This document shows positions 61,901 through 64,000 of a stretch of 64,000 bases of DNA, piece after piece. The notes beneath the pieces were generated by a model that saw only the letters and a program-made list of their open reading frames with translations, made no database searches and was not told the origin of the DNA. The stretch covers positions 36,162,994-36,226,993 of the forward strand of contig OZ026515.1 of NCBI GenBank assembly GCA_964019695.1, in the 5' to 3' direction. How positions within the stretch are numbered: the stretch's first letter is position 1; each line of letters begins with the position of its first letter. The stretch is from Loripinus fragilis. Its lineage: Eukaryota > Mollusca > Bivalvia > Lucinida > Lucinidae. The position numbers were made by a program, and so were the translations under genes.

Positions 61901-63256
61901 GCAATTTTGCTTGGATGATAATTTTCATTTAAGGAATAACAATGGCACTGATCAGACTTCGCTGATGAGCAGATTGGCCTGCATCTTTGTCGTTCACAAA
62001 CTCCAAAGACAGGTTTGAGAATTTGTCCACTTTCCATTTGTTCGCACAAACACTGTCTCAATAAATTCGAGGCTGCTGAATTCTAATATTGTATGTTCTT
62101 TCAACTTCTGAAGTATCCGTTTTCCTAGATTATTTATGGCGACAAAGTCCATATGCACTGCACCAGTTTCAAGTTTTGTTTTTTGTTTGATTTGATTCTT
62201 TACGTCCACTCAACAATCTTTCAGTTATGCGGCACGGGTCTTCCTGGGTTGAACCAGTACTAAGCTAGGATAAATGTGTATTGCTCAAGGACCACAACGC
62301 AGTGACGCCGGTTAGGCTCGAACCCGCGGCCCTTCGGTCTCGAGTCAAGCACTCTACCACTGAGCCACTGCGCTCCCCCAGTTTCAAGTAAACACTCAAA
62401 TAATGTTTCATTTATATGTGATATGGGTAAACAAAGCATACGTTCTAATCAGCTGGATCCTCAGTATTATCTATACCTTACCCTAAATGGTAAGATCTGG
62501 GATTCAAATGTTAGGGTTAAAGTTTTGCTTAGTCTAAAAACAATTGTATGAGAGTGCTATTTACTGGCCATCTTGATTTGGTTTGGTAAAATTGGTTGTT
62601 TATTTACAGTTTATATTACCAAAACCTTACAGGAAGATTACAAAAATGAATTTATTTTTTCAATTCCAATGGCGTAGCCAGAACGCTGAAAAATTGTTTG
62701 CACATCAAAGGGGAACTACTGGATCAAGCAGTGGTTCTCTTTTAAATTGTGTCCCGTTCAAAAATTGAAAATCTCTTAAAGGAAATACTTTGCTTTCAGA
62801 GGGAGCGAATTCTTCCCTTTAAGAGCAGTTCCTTATGGTATATAAAATCATTTTTGCCGCATTAGGTGGCCTCCCTTGAATGTTACTATTTTTATTACGC
62901 ACGTGTGTAACTGCGTAATGTGTGCTACGCCAATGAATTCCACAGTGTTATGAAAATTTAATGTCCCAAAAGTCTTTCGCCATTTATCTTACTCAAAGAG
63001 CCGACAGAATCATACTTTTGAATTTCGTAGTAATTCAGAAATAGTATCCCATAAAGCTATCTGTTCCTGATGCTGTTGAGTTTACTGTTTTCACTATTTG
63101 CCATACGACATGTACTCGCGGTTCCAGACATCAATAAGTGAATGAACGAATACCTACCTCCAAAACCTGTGGAAGTAGAACATGCCCCATTGAAACCGCT
63201 TTGCTCCTCCAAGTTTCTTCATCGTCTTTAAGGATAAATATGACACCAGCAGTCCA
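37784..63256 (-). CDS. NRF-6-like membrane acyltransferase, C-terminal half (8 exons, 5' end outside window)
   Basis: Spliced minus-strand gene: complement of join(37784-37906, 46565-46707, 49415-49601, 51642-51762, 56774-56884, 59249-59328, 60805-60970, 63158-63256). The frame is open throughout, giving 342 residues and a TAA stop. Exon lengths and phases equal those of the plus-strand gene exon for exon. It is an NRF-6/NDG-4-type multi-pass protein with an acyltransferase-3 domain; landmarks are MFYFHRFWR, YLANDMQFYVLSP, WARIGPYVIGFFAGY, SRLTYCAYLVHPIVM and FESPMMGLEKALLG. Intron sizes differ completely from the paralogue (1.5-8.7 kb). The last intron carries a retrotransposon in antisense orientation. 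The N-terminal half lies right of position 64000. Substrate unknown; a broad role in lipid handling is family inference only. Confidence 0.9.
38394..39995 (+). CDS. LINE ORF1 (nucleic-acid chaperone type, L1-ORF1p-like)
   Basis: 533 residues from ATG 38394 to TAG 39993-39995. The segment around residues 80-138 is charged and helix-prone (probable coiled coil). Residues 140-222, beginning REKNIIMYGLEEKERDG, look like the RRM-type domain of L1 ORF1 proteins. Residues 225-282 (DYPPEIAAARKKLWP to KDAFPHW) look like the adjoining C-terminal domain. Residues 285-470 are low-complexity, Asn/Gln/Ser-rich. The tail (about 475-525) is basic and SR-rich (KAKSRSRSVKSRGSS), suited to RNA binding. The frame has no break. 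Domain identity is from memory of the family, not a search. Confidence 0.85.
   Translation: MSQTIDQCEVGGVMDQDMDQTLEYSVETSNQFAALNERGQVGYRDIVNDENNPNKRKRCNTGSTNIDFDNFQTMSQDDKLGAMFAKLSNIEIAQAEMRSTQQQVNRTTDRLERTILHVDINTYRNQLLAYKYLDLETRFREKNIIMYGLEEKERDGTRLAVVLRDFFSEFLGLEDDDLYIVYAHRLGRVDNNRRRAPRRPILCSFSHYSEVDLVMSLTRRLRNTGCAIDRDYPPEIAAARKKLWPDVKQMRRDANTGDSIQLKYPAKIVHNGRTVKDAFPHWEEITKSNIGADFQYIGSAVRPQIRMNQPNEPPTPCNDLVNIATNSVTSFSVPDQQGRSTNGRNISLQRSVDNMNTETTQFRVPQVPSQPVTHSVFNSPCVSVAVNGNQLSRPQTPYMANQQNNKNDLPTENSNQNNESQHSQSLLAHVSNNVRSSESINSSVTNRMQNNMPQANSHISRPIGQINVDTRDRSQSVEKHEERGRPRNLSKNSPAKAKSRSRSVKSRGSSITRVGGKPNVPKSVNEQMAQQNI
39996..43121 (+). pseudogene. LINE ORF2: endonuclease / reverse transcriptase with one internal TAG
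   Basis: The frame is open from the ORF1 stop to TAA 43119-43121 except for TAG at 42558-42560. The N-terminal apurinic-type endonuclease shows LNIQGL, CFTEVW, LGDMNSR, LVDYCIAN and SDHCLIEF. The RT shows GRSGGPD, PLHKKGSQDDVNNYRGI, QAGFRASMGTTDN, FVDFTKAFD (42033-42059), GVRQGECLSPFLF and YADD at 42336-42347. After the stop come STGGSF, then LVTPIMNYGSEVWGF and QNDFIYGELGR. The protein ends FVQNW, shorter than related elements as I remember them, so the C-terminus may be deleted. No in-frame ATG occurs before 40545, inside the endonuclease domain. Confidence 0.88.
43536..44335. other. intron 7 (minus gene), nothing recognised
   Basis: After the LINE's right flank (about 43536-43600, repeat shared with 15462-15545) no gene or repeat was recognised. 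Confidence 0.45.
44548..44905 (+). repeat. dispersed repeat with duplicated CAAGGGC unit and GACGGAC tail
   Basis: AACGTCAATCAAGGGC(T/C)(A/G)TAACTCTGT occurs at about 44560 and 44702, each followed by AAAATTTACCCATCTGCAAT and GCAAGTTTGAAGAAAATTGG. The end is GACGGACGGACAGATG...GGACGGACAC. I recall this type as common in mollusc genomes; unverified here. Confidence 0.8.
44960..45060 (+). repeat. family B fragment
   Basis: CAGCATCACGCCAAAC, then CCATCTCTTTCTTTCTTGGC and AAGATAATTGCAAAACGACA correspond to the middle of family B. A matching minus-oriented end is at 44339-44375. The two probably represent one copy split by the 44548-44905 repeat. Confidence 0.5.
45690..45998 (-). repeat. dispersed repeat family B, full copy
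   Basis: From TTTAAGCCCCATGGTGGC through GCGGTGGCTCTGTTGTTGT and GTGATTGTGGTATTCCCTGA to CATACTCACTTACTATTTT. Confidence 0.85.
46034..46256 (+). mobile_element. MITE family C, copy 5
   Basis: GAGCCGCGGCACGAGATTTC and GGAAATCTCATGCACTGGCTC ends. Same orientation as 18202. Confidence 0.9.
46325..46500 (+). mobile_element. MITE family D fragment
   Basis: GTTGACCAGCCTGTGCATCT, then GCACAGGCTGGTCAGCACC and CAACTCAGCAGGC. Both terminal repeats are lost. It lies 65 bp from exon 7 of the minus gene. Confidence 0.6.
46565..46707 (-). CDS. exon 7 (minus gene)
   Basis: 143 nt, reading GFVNTLLSWKAFIPLSRLTY then CAYLVHPIVMYFVLLSLRKL and IYFTDLQV. Donor GTAGGT. It opens the 8.7-kb last intron that holds the retrotransposon. 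Confidence 0.92.
47417..48035 (-). mobile_element. family F copy (RT last residues plus complete 3' UTR)
   Basis: In minus orientation it starts in VGNFAFLFNCTPVGRTSDSM, stops at TAA, then gives the full 3' UTR to GATTTTTGCATCC and TTACTTAC. It is the cleanest example of this tail in the window. Confidence 0.88.
48560..48683 (-). repeat. family B, 3' half
   Basis: TCTTCCTGGTGTATTGTGAT, then GCGGTGCCATGGGTTTG and GTGATTGTGGTATATCTGG, ending CACTTACTATTCT. Confidence 0.75.
48900..49400 (-). repeat. decayed tandem copies of the exon 6 donor end (minus gene)
   Basis: Sense-strand matches to the last codons of exon 6 (VACATGNGG then GTAAG) occur at about 48907-48945 (VACVTGNEG then GTAAGG), 49262-49285 and 49368-49392, in the same orientation. 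The best copy even keeps a donor. No complete extra exon exists. Confidence 0.55.
49415..49601 (-). CDS. exon 6 (minus gene)
   Basis: 187 nt, reading ILNLFCWLVATAIGILVIYG, then LYDDTGVPQLSNTLNAVYNA, then SWVIVACATGNGG across the donor (GTAAGT). Decayed copies of its 3' end appear downstream in sense direction (48900-49400). Confidence 0.93.
49602..50650. other. intron 5 (minus gene): nothing recognised
   Basis: AT-rich intron sequence without identifiable repeat or gene. Confidence 0.45.
50652..50785 (+). repeat. family B, 5'-orientation fragment
   Basis: AAATAGTAAGTGAGTATGAT, then CACAAACTGCAGACAACC and AGAGACACCAGGAAGACAAA. It stops abruptly after AGCAACC. Confidence 0.85.
51300..51573 (+). 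mobile_element. family F copy, 5'-truncated
   Basis: AATTAAGGATGAGGTTGGAC, then CAGTAAAATATTTTACTGAC and GTATTGATTCCTGATC end. Non-coding. It sits 70 bp beyond exon 5 of the minus gene. Confidence 0.85.
51642..51762 (-). CDS. exon 5 (minus gene)
   Basis: 121 nt, reading TGKIFDTIYDKPWARIGPYV then IGFFAGYVLYITNCKLKIPR. The donor is GTATAG, weaker than the others. The position is fixed by the paralogue, whose exon ends with the same IPK/IPR codons. Confidence 0.9.
51945..53315. repeat. region edged by GACCCATATGGGACC repeats
   Basis: 51950-52000 (TGACCCATATGGGACCTATA) and 53265-53315 (GGGACCAATATGGGACCCAT) are related palindromic motifs; 52955-52990 has a third (GAGACCTATTTGGGCTGGCC). Positions 52336-52455 read ACGEGSDEPAC and LARAFASRI, a conceptual translation that I remember from dispersed repeats, not a gene. 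No gene seen. Confidence 0.45.
53318..53695 (+). mobile_element. family F copy, 5'-truncated with internal deletion
   Basis: TTTGCTTTATCTCCTTGTTA, then TCCAGTAAAATATTTTACTG and TCCTGATCTTTGCACCC. A segment after TATATCTTGATT is missing. Confidence 0.82.
54695..55625. mobile_element. inverted-repeat element with TACTTAAAGCCAAAAG ends
   Basis: Terminal inverted repeats of about 35 bp, exact: left from ATATATATACTTAAAGCC into AAAAGTAACTTTACACT; right is the complement at 55590-55625. About 0.93 kb, no coding capacity. Flanks are TA repeats, so the target duplication cannot be read exactly. Confidence 0.85.
55640..56715 (+). repeat. 1-kb direct repeat, copy 1 (flanks exon 4 of minus gene)
   Basis: Markers in order: GTAAAGGTACCTTCATTTCA, TTTGCACTGCTCTGTAGGC, ACCGCATTGGAATTTTCAG, GATTTTTGCATTTTTGAACC and AAAAGTGGCCACTTAGAACT. 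Confidence 0.85.
56774..56884 (-). CDS. exon 4 (minus gene)
   Basis: 111 nt, reading STTLGILSCGALLAVCWGSA then GYISYRDHSPPNLMFDQ. Acceptor TTTCAG, donor GTAAGT. It sits between two roughly 1-kb direct repeats (55640-56715 and 57140-58085). Confidence 0.9.
57140..58085 (+). repeat. 1-kb direct repeat, copy 2 (flanks exon 4 of minus gene)
   Basis: Same markers in the same order: AAAAGGTACCCTCATTTCAA, TTTGCACTGCTTTGTACTC, ACCGCATTGAAATTTTCAGC, GATTTTTGCATTTTTAACC and AAAAGTGACCAATTAGAACT. Confidence 0.85.
58086..59248. other. intron 3 (minus gene): nothing recognised
   Basis: AT-rich, no repeat or gene identified. A tRNA-like look at 59020-59060 (GCTAGGCCAGGACGCC) was examined and not supported. 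Confidence 0.4.
59249..59328 (-). CDS. exon 3 (minus gene)
   Basis: 80 nt, reading CMGHAWYLANDMQFYVLSP then LMLIPLY. It is nearly identical to the plus-strand gene's exon 3. Donor GTAAGT. Confidence 0.93.
59652..60297 (+). mobile_element. MITE family D, copy 4, interrupted by family B
   Basis: Ends TGGACCTTGTCGCTCGAAAA and AGGTTTTCTCGCGTCAAGGC are the terminal inverted repeats. The interior is split by the family B copy at 59848-60165. Confidence 0.8.
59848..60165 (-). repeat. dispersed repeat family B, full copy, nested in a MITE
   Basis: From CATTTAAGCCCCCCGGTGGC through AGGCGGTGGTTCTGTTGTTG and GTGATTGTGGTATTTCCTGA to CATACTCACGTACTATTTTT. Confidence 0.88.
60645..60755. repeat. palindromic GGTGGCCC repeat
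   Basis: GAGTCACCATCTGCCCAAAA, then GTTTCGCTGGCGGGCTGATG and GTGGCCCATTT. Related to 20545-20690. It ends about 50 bp from exon 2 of the minus gene. Confidence 0.5.
60805..60970 (-). CDS. exon 2 (minus gene)
   Basis: 166 nt, reading LTPPYMLFMMFYVCLSKYMY, then a loop with WAQEGIDSKTCGQYWWRN, then LLYINNLFPVTDM. Donor GTAAGA. Confidence 0.92.
61162..61357 (-). mobile_element. tRNA-derived SINE (family A), copy 4
   Basis: TTTGATTTGATTCTTTACGT, then GGTCTTCCTGTGCTGAACC and GGCTCGAACTTGTGGCC (B-box complement), then CACTCTACCGCTATGCCACT. No clear target duplication, so an older copy. Confidence 0.88.
61820..62016 (+). mobile_element. MITE family D, degenerate copy
   Basis: GCAACCTGTCTTAAAG and CTCCAAAGACAGGTTTGAG as inverted ends. 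Interior CACTGATCAGACTTCGCTGA. Confidence 0.6.
62182..62377 (-). mobile_element. tRNA-derived SINE (family A), copy 5
   Basis: Full-length minus-strand copy with a perfect 12-bp target duplication CCAGTTTCAAGT at 62163-62174 and 62378-62389. B-box complement GGCTCGAACCCGCGGCC; A-box complement TCTACCACTGAGCCACTGCG. It is the least diverged copy in the window. Confidence 0.94.
62390..63157. other. intron 1 (minus gene): nothing firm
   Basis: 62775-62830 (TCTTAAAGGAAATAC, TTCCCTTTAAGAGCAG) is a small inverted repeat similar to pieces at 12480-12580. Otherwise unremarkable. Confidence 0.4.
63158..63256 (-). CDS. exon 1 in window (minus gene)
   Basis: 99 nt, reading GLLVSYLSLKTMKKLGGAKR then FQWGMFYFHRFWR. 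Acceptor complement at 63257-63258, donor GTAGGT. It begins in mid-codon, so further exons lie beyond the right edge. Confidence 0.9.
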
Positions 63257-63597
63257 CTAGAAAACAAAGATAAAAAACAGTAAATTATTGGTCCAGATTA
63301 ACAAAACATGTGAAAATAAAACTCTGAATATTTTTGTATCCACCAGGGTCAAATATTACAAAGCTTCCTTGAACGCAAAGACGGCTTAAATTAAGTATTG
63401 CTATTTCAACATGTTACATTAAATGTTTAATAAATGCCAGGATCGATGCAGTTCTTATGTTTAAAGATATCATTGTGATCTACAGAAAAAATCAAAACTA
63501 TTTTGATTTTAATATGTTCAAAACGTAATATATCGTATCTTACAACTTCAATGCTGAGCTTAAGTCTTCCTTAACTTTTAGGAGGCATTGCAATTTT

Positions 63598-63846
63598 GGG
63601 CCCAAGTACCGAGGTTATTAAACTTTTATTACGCTCAGCTCAATGAGCACAAAATTTCAACTGTCATACATATTCAAATAACAACAAATAAAGAAGTTTT
63701 TTGCTTTAAGTCTCTCAACTGTTGTATTTATAATGCTGATATAAGTTAAAATGCCAACAATTGTTGGCATTTTAACATTTATAAGCAAGATAAATTTCGT
63801 GCTCAACTGAGTTGAGTATGAAAAAAGTTTTATAACCTCGAGGCCA
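63598..63846. mobile_element. palindromic MITE family E, copy 4
   Basis: Ends GTACCGAGGTTATTAAACTT and AAGTTTTATAACCTCGAGGC are inverted. The interior has ATGCCAACAATTGTTGGCAT and CAGCTCAATGAGCAC / GTGCTCAACTGAGTTGAG. Confidence 0.8.
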
Positions 63847-64000
63847 GTTTTAGCATCTGTTCTGGGTGCTGTGTCTTATTGAGGCGGTATTTATAAAGAC
63901 CAACAACAGAAGCTTTGGTATTATTTTTATCATGCACTTTTAACGAACGTCCTGGTAAATGCATGGTATGCCATATACACCAGCATCCAATTTAGGTTAT

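Overview
The window is animal nuclear DNA: AT-rich, intron-rich and loaded with short repeats. The gene family and the repeat types suggest a mollusc, most likely a bivalve. This is inference; no ribosomal or mitochondrial marker is present.

Gene content is small. Two related genes face each other tail to tail. The plus-strand gene (454-18162) and the minus-strand gene (63256-37784) both encode the C-terminal half of a multi-pass membrane acyltransferase of the NRF-6 ('nose resistant to fluoxetine') / acyltransferase-3 type. Each contributes eight exons, with lengths 99, 166, 80, 111, 121, 187, 143 and 123 nt in both genes and the same splice phases. They are therefore an inverted duplicate pair. 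The 5' exons of both lie outside the window, to the left for the first gene and to the right for the second.

Almost everything else is mobile-element material. Intron 7 of the minus-strand gene carries a nearly complete non-LTR retrotransposon (about 38297-43535, plus strand). Its ORF1 and endonuclease/reverse-transcriptase ORF2 lie in one continuous frame broken only by two TAG codons. The interval between the genes (18163-37783) is a nested pile of insertions. The clearest is a roughly 7.4-kb segment with TTAA at both ends that split an older retroelement copy (22009-29457). Other families include a tRNA-derived SINE (three copies with perfect 12-bp target duplications), at least three terminal-inverted-repeat MITE families, two dispersed families (called B and F here) that share motifs at both ends, palindromic 40-bp arrays, a 120-bp satellite and several inverted-repeat elements.

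Repeats press directly on the genes. The last exon of the plus-strand gene sits between two inverted MITE copies. Exon 3's acceptor is duplicated in tandem. The last exon of the minus-strand gene has a decayed tandem copy behind it, and its fourth exon is flanked by about 1-kb direct repeats.
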